27,930 nt of DNA from Calcarisporiella thermophila CBS 279.70 (Eukaryota > Calcarisporiellomycota), in contig NW_027192194.1 of the NCBI RefSeq assembly GCF_041956535.1, forward strand, positions 20,654 to 48,583. The letters are read 5' to 3'. The notes under the pieces were generated by a model. It was not told where the DNA came from. It made no database searches and was given only the letters and a program-made list of their open reading frames with translations. The translations under genes were made by a program, and so were the position numbers. Numbering within the stretch: the stretch's first letter is position 1; each line of letters starts with the position of its first letter. This document shows positions 11,033 through 21,255 of this stretch, one piece after another.

Positions 11033-12138
11033 TTATTGTTTATGCAACGGCATGCTCATGGATTGTTTAATACACTCTAGTGAACAAAGCCGCCATCGGA
11101 CCGGAAAGCGAGTTCGGCCTTCACTGTTACTGTTGCTTATTTCATTCGGCAAACTCTCCCATGTTAGTCGTTGTAAACCAGAATGATAAAGGCTTCGTCC
11201 ACAACAAGAACATCGCACGAGTCCCTTACAGACAACATCCACGAGGTGGAGTGGCAAAAGCCTTGCCAAATGGTCCATACCTCCAGCACTTTCACAATCC
11301 GCAAAGTCAGAATGATTCTGACAGTAAAAGTGGGGTGAACCACGTAGGCACTCTCCTAGGAGCTGTGCACATGAATCTCTCAAACTCAACATCCATCTCT
11401 CCTCCAATTTCATATCAGTCCTCACAGGCTCTATGATTGGATTCTCTTCTAACCAGAGTCGCCTAAGCCTACGCCTTGCCAATAGCTCAACGGGTAATTC
11501 CTCAAGTGCATTCCCAGTAAGATCAACGATCTCCAATCGTGGCAATCTGCCAAGTGCTTGTGGTAATGATCGAAGTTGATTACGATGCAGATAAAGTTCA
11601 CGTAGATGGATTAATTGACCGATGAGTGGAGATATGTCAGTGAGTTGATTATTCCCAAGATGTAGCTCTTCGAGATGAACCAGATCAAAGAGGGAGGAAG
11701 GCAAAGAGGTAAGCTTATTTCCAGTTAGTTGCAGGATTCTGAGCGTTTGAAGGCGGGATGTTGCAGCTGGAAGCACACTCTAAAAATTTTGAGCCAATGT
11801 TAGTAGAGGGAATACTGGTCAAGATTGAATTAAAGGCTCACTAGATTTGTTATTCGTGCAGTCTCGAGAACGAGCACAGGTCGTTCCGTTCTAATAGTCT
11901 CAGTTACTATTTCAGACTTTTCATCCTTTTTTCCATCAGGAAATCGGGTGAGCGTGTAACCAAGTCCAGAAGATGGCATGTGCCATAGCAAAACCCTTTG
12001 ATCTCTCCGTTCCTTGCGCTTTTTTAATGCATCAGTATCTGATGGTAATAATGGACTAGTTCGTGATCTGGGTAGGCTATGGCTATTCGAAGTTCCGCTG
12101 AATATGTGAGGGAGACTATGCCGCCTCTCTAGCGTCAT
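11033..12138 (-). CDS. Leucine-rich-repeat protein with C-terminal Cys cluster
   Basis: Two exons, 12138–11842 and 11779–11033, joined in phase 0 across a 62-nt intron, give 347 residues. Residues 1–99 are polar, basic and Ser-rich, without a signal peptide. About five leucine-rich repeats of the LxxLxLxxNxLxxLP type follow (about 108–215), for example LRILQLTGNKLTSLP and LRELYLHRNQLRSLP. The last third contains CxCCG (in VRCSCCGRSLYHSG) and a later CSLEC. Together these could form a small zinc-binding fold, as seen downstream of LRRs in some fungal cytoplasmic proteins. LRRs of this type bind proteins, and no partner can be inferred here. A soluble scaffold or signalling protein is likely; the exact orthologue is not recognised. 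Confidence 0.82.
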
Positions 12139-12551
12139 TGGTTTAGTGTAATTATTTTCTACAAACGGCTAAATATACCTATTTTTCGGAAAACTCCAGG
12201 GTCAACAAAGAAACGATAAAAGCGTCACTTGAGGCGCAGCTATTTCTCTGTTTGCAATCATAGGAGAAATTATATTCACTGCCGTCATATTTCTAATGTT
12301 AATGAAACCAAACGTAAAATCAAGCAAGTATTTTAACAGCATTAATATATGAAAACCCAAATGCTTCATATGAGAATAACTATAGCTTGATTAGAATTAT
12401 AATACACTTGATAATAGACATATATTTTGTTGAAAATTATAAATACGAGCTTGAAAACTCAAGACAGCCATAGTGTAGTGAAAAATCATGCATATTAAAT
12501 CCGAAAAATATCAAGTATAACGAAATGTTATATAAAGTGGATCAAAATTAT
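12139..12551. other. Intergenic, AT-rich
   Basis: Upstream region of the LRR gene (its promoter should lie just above 12138) running to the tRNA-Val terminator. No frame or repeat stands out. Confidence 0.4.
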
Positions 12552-12561
12552 TAAAAAATGA

Positions 12562-12635
12562 TGTTCTCGTCCGGGTTCGAACCGGAGACCTTCCGCGTGT
12601 GAAGCGGATGTGATAACCAACTACACCACGAAAAC
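12562..12635 (-). tRNA. tRNA-Val (anticodon CAC), intronless
   Basis: On the minus strand a 74-nt cloverleaf forms. The acceptor arms are GTTTTCG/CGAGAAC with discriminator A, the anticodon stem is TCCGC/GCGGA enclosing loop TTCACAC (anticodon CAC, reading GTG), and the T arm is TCCGG-TTCGAAC-CCGGA. The A box (TGGTGTAGTTGG) and B box (GGTTCGAAC) are intact. An A-run on the plus strand at 12553–12558, T6 on the transcribed side, gives the Pol III terminator. Confidence 0.95.
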
Positions 12636-12700
12636 TCACTTGAAAATTTTTTTACAAATTTTCTTTTTAAATGAATTTTTCAAAAGCAGTCACAAAATGA

Positions 12701-12757
12701 ATTTTTTTCATGTCTACATTTATCCATTACACGGATAAATGTAGACATGAGAAAAAT
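12701..12757. repeat. Foldback element: 25-bp inverted repeat with 7-nt loop
   Basis: CATGTCTACATTTATCC (12709–12725) and its exact reverse complement (12733–12749) flank the loop ATTACAC. Pairing continues outward through an A/T-rich stretch to 12701 and 12757, making 24 of 25 arm positions complementary. It stands alone in non-coding DNA about 66 bp upstream of tRNA-Val. No target-site duplication is evident at the outer ends. It could be a solo miniature foldback transposon, a hairpin RNA source or a cruciform-forming site; the sequence does not decide between these. Confidence 0.85.
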
Positions 12758-13760
12758 ATCACTTGTTGATACATTCACTTTACTGCTCTTAAAATCTTTG
12801 CTGTTTTATTCACAGATAAAGTTGCTGTAATTTATTTAATATTTTTACAAGTTACAAAAGTGCCAAAATTGTTTTCAAAAACTGCCAACCTTTATCTTTT
12901 CAAATGTCTTGAGAATGCAACACTGGTAAAGATTATCATCTTTTGCTTGAATCAAAAATTGAAATAAACACGAAAGAGACTAACGAACCCTATTATGTTT
13001 GATCAGCATAAAGCTCGAAGCTGAAATCTTATGAAGAGTTTGAAATGCTGAACCTCCGTAGCGTGTTAATTTTAAGTTTGTTTTTTAATTGCCGCCGAAT
13101 GAGCTACCATCTATGAGGATTTGACGGAGGCAACCTAAGCACTTTGGAACGCGTTATCGTAAGAACTTTTGAGTAGATAAGAAATGGCATCACAATAGTC
13201 AATGTCGTTGGCAAACACTATAGTTAGTCTCATTAAATTCGAAACCTTAAACAATACGTTATATGAGGGCTTTTAAGGGATAGATCTGTCCCAGCTCAAG
13301 CTAATTCTATACTGTCCTGCACAGTTCTCTCAGGCCTCTACCATGTGAGAAGCATTGATAGATTCCTTTGATAGCTAAGCTATGTAGTGTGATCTAGAAA
13401 TTTTCTCCCCTGTGAAATTGAGAGAACAGCGAAATACATAATAAGTTTGGAGATATTTGGAATTCACTATCTAATCAAAGCGGGATCAAGACCTAGGGCC
13501 CTATGCCCGTGAGCTTTGCAAAATTTCAGTAGAACCATGCATAAAATTTCTCATCGTACCACCAGAAGAGTCATTTATCGAGCCAGAATATTGAATGGGC
13601 TTATAGAAACAAGTATATTGAGGAGGTTTCGATCCAAGTATATTCACACGCATGCACTCCACCTCATGAAAGAAAAAGAGAGTACCCCTTCCTTCCCTAG
13701 CGTGTTAATTTTCCTCATATCGATGTCGTACAAAATGTGGTTGCCTAAGGGCCATTTTCA
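12758..13760. other. Non-coding region
   Basis: About 1 kb without a supported gene. The 15-mer TAGCGTGTTAATTTT occurs twice (13059–13073 and 13698–13712), each preceded by a C/T-rich stretch. A 92-codon plus-strand frame at 13516–13794 has no recognisable similarity and overlaps the TATA box of the next gene, so it was not called. Confidence 0.4.
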
Positions 13761-13768
13761 TATAAATA
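13761..13768 (+). promoter_or_regulatory. TATA box of the 13846 gene
   Basis: TATAAATA lies 78 bp upstream of the ATG at 13846, a good distance for a short leader, and supports that start codon. Confidence 0.55.
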
Positions 13769-13845
13769 GATGGCAGCTATCTTTTCAATCCTAACGTTCG
13801 ATTCTAATTTCAGATCGTTATTAAGACTTTGTTTCTCAAGCTACT

Positions 13846-14496
13846 ATGGTCATTCATTGCACTAATATTAAACATCAGCTGATCCAAAATTTCGATCGCC
13901 CTTTGAAGGCGCGGTCCCCCACCTTCTGGCCCATTCCTGACGCAAATGCTGACAATTTTAATGAAAATTCGAAAAATGAAAGGCTCGAGGTATCTGAAAT
14001 ATTTCACGGAGAGCTGACTACACTAGCAAATTGGATGTTAGCACTGAAGCCTGGCCCATGTACGACGGGAGGTTGGCGTGCAAGTGCTACAGCGCCTCAG
14101 TGGTTGATGGACCGATTGAATCGATATTCAGATAAGAGACAAAATTATGTGCACGCTTGTTGGGAAGGATCGGATGCTGCAGAAATGCGATGTCGTTATG
14201 GGGCTTTAGTCTATGAAGATGGAAACGCTGAGGTGATATGCTCACATCCGGGTCACCATACGATCATCGATGAAACTTGGAGAATAGCGCATAGTGGTGA
14301 GCGTCAGCCAACTTGGGTAATAACGGGTCCTGCCGTCGCCGGATGCTGTACATGGGCCGGGGCAAAGGACGGAAAATTTGTACGTCATATCGCTGAGGAG
14401 GATATCGGACACTATGTGGAGGGGTTGAAGTGTGATACCACAAAAATAGCCTGGTTTGGGTTAATACAAGGATCCAAAACAGGCGACTTGAATTAG
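13846..14496 (+). CDS. Unrecognised 216-aa single-exon protein
   Basis: I do not recognise this protein. The frame is uninterrupted, with a TATA box 78 bp upstream and AATAAA 189 bp downstream (14685). There is no signal peptide or membrane segment from this start. The core from about residue 55 is rich in Trp, Cys and Gly: WMLALKPGPCTTGGW, HACWEGSDAAEMRCRYG, EVICSHPGHH, and AGCCTWAGAKDG. Seven Cys are spread through the core in spaced fashion, which could mean disulphides in an unconventionally secreted or mis-started protein, or a metal site with the HPGHH histidines. A TTTCAG splice-acceptor-like site lies just upstream (13809–13814), so a missing 5' exon supplying a signal peptide is possible. 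Codon use looks coding throughout. Confidence 0.7.
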   Translation: MVIHCTNIKHQLIQNFDRPLKARSPTFWPIPDANADNFNENSKNERLEVSEIFHGELTTLANWMLALKPGPCTTGGWRASATAPQWLMDRLNRYSDKRQNYVHACWEGSDAAEMRCRYGALVYEDGNAEVICSHPGHHTIIDETWRIAHSGERQPTWVITGPAVAGCCTWAGAKDGKFVRHIAEEDIGHYVEGLKCDTTKIAWFGLIQGSKTGDLN

Positions 14497-14684
14497 ATTT
14501 AAAGGATGGCCTAGATAATTGATTGTTTATAGGTTTGCCAATAATTTAAATTACTTTTCATTTCTAAATATACAACACCGTTTTAAACTGTTCTAGGTCC
14601 ACTGGTTATTATTGACTATATCAATCTAGTTTCGAAACTCCGGCTTTCTTTCCTAAGTATGTCTTGTCCTATTTAAGATGAAGA

Positions 14685-14690
14685 AATAAA
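14685..14690 (+). terminator. Poly(A) signal after the 13846 gene
   Basis: AATAAA 189 bp past the stop. The 200 bp between here and the convergent RPC19 gene contain only A-rich sequence. Confidence 0.5.
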
Positions 14691-14901
14691 GCATACAAGC
14701 AAAGGAATTCCATATTGATTAGCTAGAGTGTGATTACAATGGACCCAGTGGTCTTAGAATTGGATTCAAATCTATATTTAAAATAGAGAAATAAATTTGA
14801 CATGAGAATAATGGCGAAAAAAAAAAAGAAAGACAATAAAGAAAAATTAAAAGAAACAGCTCTCCAGATCACAACATGGAACGACCCCCCTTATGTCTGG
14901 A

Positions 14902-15484
14902 TTATGCAGTTAAATATTCTTCTTTCTCCAGCTCCTCTGTGAATGTGTCTAATACGTGCCCACATAGATCCATTAGGTCGCGGAGTCCTTGCTCTAGTGC
15001 CTCTAATGCAGGATGAGGTTCTAGAAGTGGGTGAGTAAAGAGAGGTGACAAAAGAAAAACGATATTATACGCATACCTTTTGTTTGAATGCGAATGTGTA
15101 TCTTATTACTTGAGGGATGAGGAACTGAATAACCACAATAGCTCACATTCGGGCTGAATAAAAATTTGAAAAACGCATTAGCACGCTGGCTTCAATAGAA
15201 TTCTGAAATCATCATACTTTTTCATTATCATATAGCGCAGGGAATTTCCAAGAGTGTGATCCTCATCATTTAAAGCAACTGTGATGTTGTGTTCATCCTC
15301 GCTTGATATCTATTCCAATGCAAAGAAGAAAAGCAAAATTAACTACAGAGGGAGAGTAGACAAACAATTCTAGTTGATATATAAAATTTACCACGGTAAC
15401 CTTTGGGATATCCTCCACATCGACCGTTTGCACAGTCTCTTCAGTAGCCTCCTCTTCCATAGCTTGCGCGGGTTTCTCGGTCAT
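14902..15484 (-). CDS. RPC19: RNA polymerase I/III shared subunit AC19 (Rpc19/POLR1D)
   Basis: Four exons (15484–15392, 15309–15218, 15153–15077, 15020–14902) join in frame to a 126-residue protein; the introns are 82, 64 and 56 nt. After an acidic N-terminal tail (about 1–33) comes the alpha-like dimerisation fold: DEDHTLGNSLRYMIMKN, then the Rpc19 block NVSYCGYSVPHPSSNKIHIR, then RIQTK and GLRDLMDLCGHVLDTF. In the family this subunit pairs with AC40 to form the assembly platform of RNA polymerases I and III, equivalent to the Rpb3–Rpb11 pair of Pol II. It is slightly shorter than yeast Rpc19 (142 residues), mainly in the tail. It is divergently transcribed from SWC5. Confidence 0.95.
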
Positions 15485-15653
15485 TTTCCAAGATCGATTC
15501 TTAATTTTTATTATCAATATTCAATATTGCCTCGGTAGCCAAAGTCATCTATTCTGACCGTGACTTTTATTTTTTTTTGTAAAAAGGCGCAGCAAGAGAC
15601 TGCTTTACCTTGACCAATTTTTGCAATGGATTTTAATATTGCGAGGTGAAGAA
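15485..15653. promoter_or_regulatory. Bidirectional promoter between RPC19 and SWC5
   Basis: Only 169 bp separate the two divergent start codons, so both promoters must lie here. On the SWC5 side an 8-codon upstream ORF (ATG at 15625, TGA ending at 15648) stops five bases before the SWC5 ATG and could dampen its translation. Confidence 0.6.
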
Positions 15654-16637
15654 ATGGATCCTCAAAGAGAAGATGAATATGACTCCGAAGAAGATGAAGA
15701 TTACGTGCCCGAAAGTATGTAATTATGTACACTTCATCCGTTAGCAAATGCATTTCTCAATTCCGATTTTATAGATGAGAGTGAATCAGAGAATGAACCA
15801 ACTGGCCATTCCGACCATGATCAGCCTGAGGTCCCTGAGGAAAGCGAAGCAGGGGTGAAGCGGACGAGATCGAAAGGATTGGTACAGGAAGAAACGGAAG
15901 AAATCTCCATAAAAAAGCAAAAGTATTTATTAGATAATGCTATTCGTTGAGCCAGGCTTCTTTCACCTAATTCGTTTCATTCTTGAAGGCCAAGTGACGA
16001 GAATGAAGAGGAGAGAAAAAAGCGACTTGACGCGCTATGGAACGAAATGAAAACAACCCCTACCGTATCTTCTTCGCCTTCGACCAATTCCGTGGCTTCT
16101 CAGTCGCCTAATGTAAACACAGTAGTTGAAGAATATGAATTTGCAGGGGAAAAGTTCAAGTAAGTCATCTCGCGGCGTGCCAAATTCTCGCGTCGCCTAA
16201 TGCTGAAACCCATTTCTAATAGAGTAACGAAAGAATTGCCCAAAGACTCGAAGGAGGCCCCCTCTAGCTCTGCCCAAGACAAAGCTTCCAGCAAGCCATC
16301 GTCGAAGCCTAGAGGTGGCAGACCAGCGCGTGCTCCCTCAAAGCTGGCTGCTCTTTCTGCAAAATATGCAAACAAGCCCAAGAAATTGAACACGCTTGAA
16401 AAGAGTAAATTGGACTGGAAGAATTTCGTAGACTCAGAAGGGATCGAGCATGAACTAAAACAACATAATAAGGACGGGTAAGCCATGTGCTTATATGAAT
16501 TTGTCTTGATTAAGATTCTAATTTTGCACTTCCCCCATTTCTCCTTCAGATATCTGGAAAAGGTGGACTTTTTGAATCGTACTGATCAGCGACTCGAGGA
16601 GGAGTTACGGTCGCTTCGGCAAAAGTCAAAGAAATGA
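15654..16637 (+). CDS. SWC5: SWR1 complex subunit Swc5 (bucentaur/CFDP1, BCNT domain)
   Basis: Five exons (15654–15714, 15775–15922, 15989–16159, 16223–16477, 16550–16637) join in frame to 240 residues. All introns are 60–72 nt GT–AG. The first third is very acidic (EDEYDSEEDEDYVPE and a following Glu-rich stretch), as in Swc5, where it contacts histones H2A–H2B. A conserved middle block RLDALWNEM and YEFAGEKF follows. The C-terminal BCNT domain contains KPKKLNTLEKSKLDWKNFV, GIEHELKQHNKDGYLEKVDFL and RLEEELRSLR. In yeast Swc5 is required for H2A.Z exchange by SWR1. Another intron-phase choice at exon 4 would break the frame, so the model is well constrained. Confidence 0.94.
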
Positions 16638-16761
16638 ATAAAAAGAAATTGTATTATAGTCCCATTAAGCAGTGTCGGTTAAAACTTCCCTTTCATAGAT
16701 CCACTCTTCCTGCACGCTAATATAGTTTTTCCCTGCCACACGCTACCCACTCAAGCTATCA

Positions 16762-17022
16762 CTATTCAAAGTCCCAGGCCTTCCCGAGATAAAGGCGCAT
16801 TTCATTCCATAATTTTATCCCGACTAGCTTGATCAGAGATCCTATCTTGTATTGCGGTGTATGAGAGATAGCCCTAAAGGTTATGGTGTGAAATCGGGGT
16901 TTTTTCACGAGCGAGAATTCAGAAATACAAGGAAGGAGATGGAAATTAGAAGAGTGGTGATTGGCCTCAGACAGAATGCCAAAATTGAACGATTTTTTGC
17001 CGCCATCTGAGGTGACCGTCAT
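16762..17022 (-). CDS. Small unrecognised protein, 86 aa
   Basis: A single-exon frame fills most of the space between SWC5 (ends 16637, convergent) and the Fsc1-like gene (starts 17142, divergent, 119 bp). The position and compactness suggest a real gene. The product is basic and polar at first, with a C-terminal half reading IGSLIKLVGIKLWNEMRLYL, probably an amphipathic helix, and ending GKAWDFE. There is no signal peptide and no clear membrane span; it has a single Cys. Immediately upstream, ATGGGATGA (17027–17019) is a one-codon uORF (ATG GGA TGA) whose stop overlaps the chosen ATG, an arrangement compatible with termination–reinitiation. I cannot assign a family. Confidence 0.45.
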   Translation of the reverse strand: MTVTSDGGKKSFNFGILSEANHHSSNFHLLPCISEFSLVKKPRFHTITFRAISHTPQYKIGSLIKLVGIKLWNEMRLYLGKAWDFE

Positions 17023-17141
17023 CCCATCACAAGATCGGTAAGATTTTGGGGCAGAGAATATTAGCCAAGAGAAAATTATTAGATATCTCGTCTTCGCTGA
17101 AAAACTGACATCAGTGGGCCATTGATCTTGGATCGTTTATC

Positions 17142-19798
17142 ATGCGATTATATCGCCTACGCCCTTTCAACCTCTTTATTCTTCTTCTATTTCCTTTTCT
17201 TGCTCAGTGCCGGACGCTTCTCGTTGATCTACTCTCCACCGATCCCCGATTTGGGGCCTTTTTAAGTGCCCTACAGCGAACACGCCTCATCCCTACCCTC
17301 AACTCCATTCCGATCTGCACGCTCCTGGCTCCGACCAATGCGGCCTTTATGAATCGCTCCTCTCCCACACGGGAGGAACTTCTTTACCATCTTTTGAAGG
17401 TTGATTGGCGGGAGGATGAACTGAAGGATGGGATGATAGTTGAGACCCTTCTGGTGAGAGAAGGGTATTTGCCCAACGGGGAAGGCCAGCGAGCGAGGGT
17501 CACAAGGGGAGAAAAGCTGGAAATAGGAGGCGTAGAATTGGTAGGGGGGAACTGGAACGCAGATAATGGGATTATTCACATTGTAGATCGTTTATTATCA
17601 CCGCCGGTTGACGCAGGTACTCTATGATACCGTGTTAGAGCATGTGTCTATGCATGGGCATGTGCATCTGAGTGCGAGGAACGGTGACTGATCTTTTTCT
17701 TGTTCTGCCTTTCCTTTTAAAGTCAAAACAATAGAAGCGATACCCGAACTATCTCACTTTATCGATTTCTTGAGCAATTCTGGGCTGGTTCAACGGCTGA
17801 CAGCGGCGCACCCTTTTACCATATTTGCACCGGTCAATCAGGGCTTCGGGCAGTTTGACGACATCCAGCTCAACTACCTGAAGAGTGAGTATGGAAAGGA
17901 GGATACGCAGCAGATTGTCGGCCATCATGTCCATGACGGAGTGCTGTATACGGCCGATATTGCCAATGGCGAAAGTCAACGTATGAGGATTCTATTCTGC
18001 ATATCCTGTGTAATGCGGGCTAACGCAACCCTCCCCCTTCCCCCCTTTGTGTATTAGTCTCCACGCTTCAGGGGGGTTCCCTTTCGGTCCACCGAGAGGG
18101 GGACCTCATCTCCGTTGGAAACGGCCAGGTGCAAACCCGTGATGTCCTCATCTCGAATGGCGTCATCCACGTGGTTTCGCAAGCTGCACCGCCGGAGCTC
18201 CAGTGGACGCCGCGCAAGTATCTCTTGGGCCTAAAAGCGGCGAAGTTCGTCAGCTATCTGGATCAGGCTGGCCTTGGTGCCTACATGGATAACAAGAGTG
18301 CCTATTATACCTTCCTTGCACCGCCGGACACTTTCCTCGGGGTCACGGACCCATTCCTGAGGGTCAATGACACGAAAGAGTTCGAGCAGATGCTGAGATA
18401 TCACATCCTCGAGGGGAGGGTGGAGCTGGAGCAGCTGCCCGAGGGCAAACTCGTAGAGACCCAGCTGGAGAGTGGGATGCTGCTGGGGGAGAGGCAGCGC
18501 GCGCGCATAAGCACCCTAGGCGGAACGCTCCGCGTGAACAATGTGGATGTGTTGAGTGCTCCAGGTATTTTCGGCGCTTGTCTACTAGCGCTGGCGATTT
18601 TTTTTGGTTTTTTCGTCAGCTAGGCTTTCACCCCGTTGCTAAACGCATCCTGTTCTTCCCTTGTCTAGTCCGAGTGGGAAATTGCTTGATATACACCGTG
18701 TCGCGCGCCCTCCGCCCTCCGCAAGACGCGGTGATCACCGCGCAGAACGACTATCGCCTTTCGACCTTTATGTCGCTAGTGAATACCTCTCAGCTCGAGG
18801 ACACCCTGCGATCCACCCCGGGGGTGACCCTGTTTTTGCCGGTAAACGAGGCGTTCTCACGGCTCGGCCTGGTCGGGGACTATCTCGAGATGCCCTCTGC
18901 TCGGAACGAGCTGCATTCGGTTTTGGAGTTCCACGCGGCCAAACAGGTCATGTACTACAACCGGATTCCCGAGGGCAACATACTGCTTCGCACGCTTGCC
19001 GGCCACAAGTTGAGGATAGAGCGGGGCGCGGACGGGACGATCGACGTCAGTGGGGGCGCCAAGCCCGCGGAGGGGCAGCCGGGGCAACACGGCAAGGCCA
19101 GTGGCCGCGTGATTGAGCAGGACGTGTTGCTCTCGAGCGGGGTGATGCACGTGATTGACGAGGTGGTGCTCCCGCCGTCTCTGGAGCTCACGCCCCGTGC
19201 GCTGCTGACCGCGGCCGGAACCACCCGGTTCGTGAAGCTGCTGGAGGACGCGAATTTGACGGCGGTGTTGGACGACACCTCGCCCGACCAGCAGCAGTAC
19301 ACGCTGCTTGTGCCTACGGACGATGCCTTCCGGCGCGCCAATATCACGGTGGGGTCGGTGATTGGCGGGGAGCAGGCGGAAAAGGTGCTGAGGTTACACT
19401 TGGTGCCTAGGGCACTGGATGACGTGCTGGTGGACCGGACGCACGTGCCGACGCTGCTCTCGGAGAGTGCACGGCTGGAGGTGCGGGAGGTCGCGAGGGA
19501 CCAGTTTGAGGTTCGCGTGTCCAAGCCGCAGCTGGCCGCGGCCGACGCCGCACAACGCGGGCAGGATGCGGAGGGCGTGGCCCGAGTGGTGAAGGCCGGG
19601 AGGACAAGGCAAGGCGGGGGGGTGTTGGTGTTGGACAGCGTGCTCTTCCCTGACGTACCCTATCAGCCCGGCGTCATTCCCCCGTGGGCGATTGGGCTTG
19701 TGGGAGGTCTGACGGGACTTGGTGCAGTGGGTGGCGCGGGATACTGGGGCTGGCAGTGGTGGAGACGGAGCCGGCTTGGGTATGAAACACTGGCCTAG
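17142..19798 (+). CDS. fsc1: Five-FAS1-domain membrane protein, Fsc1-like
   Basis: Four exons (17142–17616, 17723–17980, 18058–18564, 18669–19798) join in frame to 789 residues; all introns are GT–AG and phase 1. A signal peptide (about 1–23) is followed by five fasciclin repeats. Each is marked by its H1-like TLxxPxxxxF motif: TLLAPTNAAF near 56, TIFAPVNQGF at 191, TFLAPPDTFL near 329, TLFLPVNEAF near 467, and TLLVPTDDAF near 630. A glycine-rich membrane span (about 753–777) leads to the short tail RRSRLGYETLA. This matches the architecture of fission yeast Fsc1, a vacuolar-membrane protein needed for autophagosome–vacuole fusion. The tail's YETL fits the YxxΦ sorting consensus. Exons 3–4 are markedly more GC-rich than exon 1. 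The function is inferred from architecture. Confidence 0.88.
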
Positions 19799-20382
19799 CG
19801 TATGGATTCCGTTGGGGATGCTCGCTGTTCTGTTTGTACTTGTTTGTCTTTTGCACGCACCCTTGTAGACTATGGAGCCGCGCCCGCGCTCGCAGGTGCG
19901 CGTGCGCTGGCGCGGGATCCGGCTGCGGAGGCGCCAACCCGCCTCTCAATATATAAACCTATTTAAGCTGCCGCATTGCAAAGTGACAGAAGTTTAAATT
20001 TAGCTTTGGGTCTGCACTCGCAATTAAGGTTAAGGATCCTGTGAGACGGGCGGCGTGGTTTCATTTGGCCGCCGGCTCACCAATCTCCGGCCGCGGTTGC
20101 GCAAGGATGGAGGACGAGGCCGGGGGATAAGCAGGGGATCGCAGGTGGGAGGCCCGGCGAGCGCGCACCAGCCAACTCGCCACCACACCATAGACGCCGG
20201 CCCGTTTTCAGGTGAAAATCTCCGGCTTGTCCCCTCAAGGCCGCTTCAGACCGTCTGAAGGCCGTGAGATAGGCGCGGATCTTGCGCCGGATTGGCCCTG
20301 TCAGGTGCTAATTGATACGGTCTCAGATTAACGTTAAGACATTTTTCTTAAAAAATGTTAGCACCGAGGTTTCATCCGTATA
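19799..20382. other. GC-rich intergenic stretch before the first gap
   Basis: The base composition stays GC-rich from the end of the Fsc1-like gene to about 20330, unusual for intergenic DNA in this window. A short palindromic element, CTTCAGACCGTCTGAAG, lies near 20244–20260. A 67-codon frame at 20055–20258 has no coding character that I recognise and was not called. No RNA gene was seen. Confidence 0.4.
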
Positions 20383-21055
20383 NNNNNNNNNNNNNNNNNN
20401 NNNNNNNNNNNNNNNNNNNNNNNNNNNNNNNNNNNNNNNNNNNNNNNNNNNNNNNNNNNNNNNNNNNNNNNNNNNNNNNNNNNNNNNNNNNNNNNNNNNN
20501 NNNNNNNNNNNNNNNNNNNNNNNNNNNNNNNNNNNNNNNNNNNNNNNNNNNNNNNNNNNNNNNNNNNNNNNNNNNNNNNNNNNNNNNNNNNNNNNNNNNN
20601 NNNNNNNNNNNNNNNNNNNNNNNNNNNNNNNNNNNNNNNNNNNNNNNNNNNNNNNNNNNNNNNNNNNNNNNNNNNNNNNNNNNNNNNNNNNNNNNNNNNN
20701 NNNNNNNNNNNNNNNNNNNNNNNNNNNNNNNNNNNNNNNNNNNNNNNNNNNNNNNNNNNNNNNNNNNNNNNNNNNNNNNNNNNNNNNNNNNNNNNNNNNN
20801 NNNNNNNNNNNNNNNNNNNNNNNNNNNNNNNNNNNNNNNNNNNNNNNNNNNNNNNNNNNNNNNNNNNNNNNNNNNNNNNNNNNNNNNNNNNNNNNNNNNN
20901 NNNNNNNNNNNNNNNNNNNNNNNNNNNNNNNNNNNNNNNNNNNNNNNNNNNNNNNNNNNNNNNNNNNNNNNNNNNNNNNNNNNNNNNNNNNNNNNNNNNN
21001 NNNNNNNNNNNNNNNNNNNNNNNNNNNNNNNNNNNNNNNNNNNNNNNNNNNNNNN
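20383..21055. other. Assembly gap (673 N)
   Basis: Unsequenced run of N. Open frames that cross it are artefacts. The flanking sequences are not obviously repeats of each other. Confidence 1.
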
Positions 21056-21255
21056 ACAAAGCAAGCAACCCTGTCGCACAGCAACCATTTCCCACTTTAA
21101 TTTTTTCCAATTTTTTATTTCTGAAAATTTTCCCTCTTAGCCTTCTAGCCCTGCTGCTCTCCCTCTGATTTTGCATCTCCCGCCATTTTCCCTAGCTTGC
21201 GCCCCCCCATCTTCGCCTGCTCGCCAGCCTCCCCCCCTCAATCCTCGCCATCACG

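Noticed and set aside
13516-13794. 92-codon plus-strand ORF
   Set aside because: It overlaps the TATA box of the next gene, shows no family features and contains atypical composition.
18661-19612. Overlapping frames on both strands within the 3' half of the fasciclin gene
   Set aside because: High GC lowers stop frequency, so long shadow frames arise. The plus-strand frame with FAS1 motifs explains the sequence.
20312-21176. Several long open frames on both strands around 20.3–21.2 kb
   Set aside because: They are open only because the N run has no stop codons.
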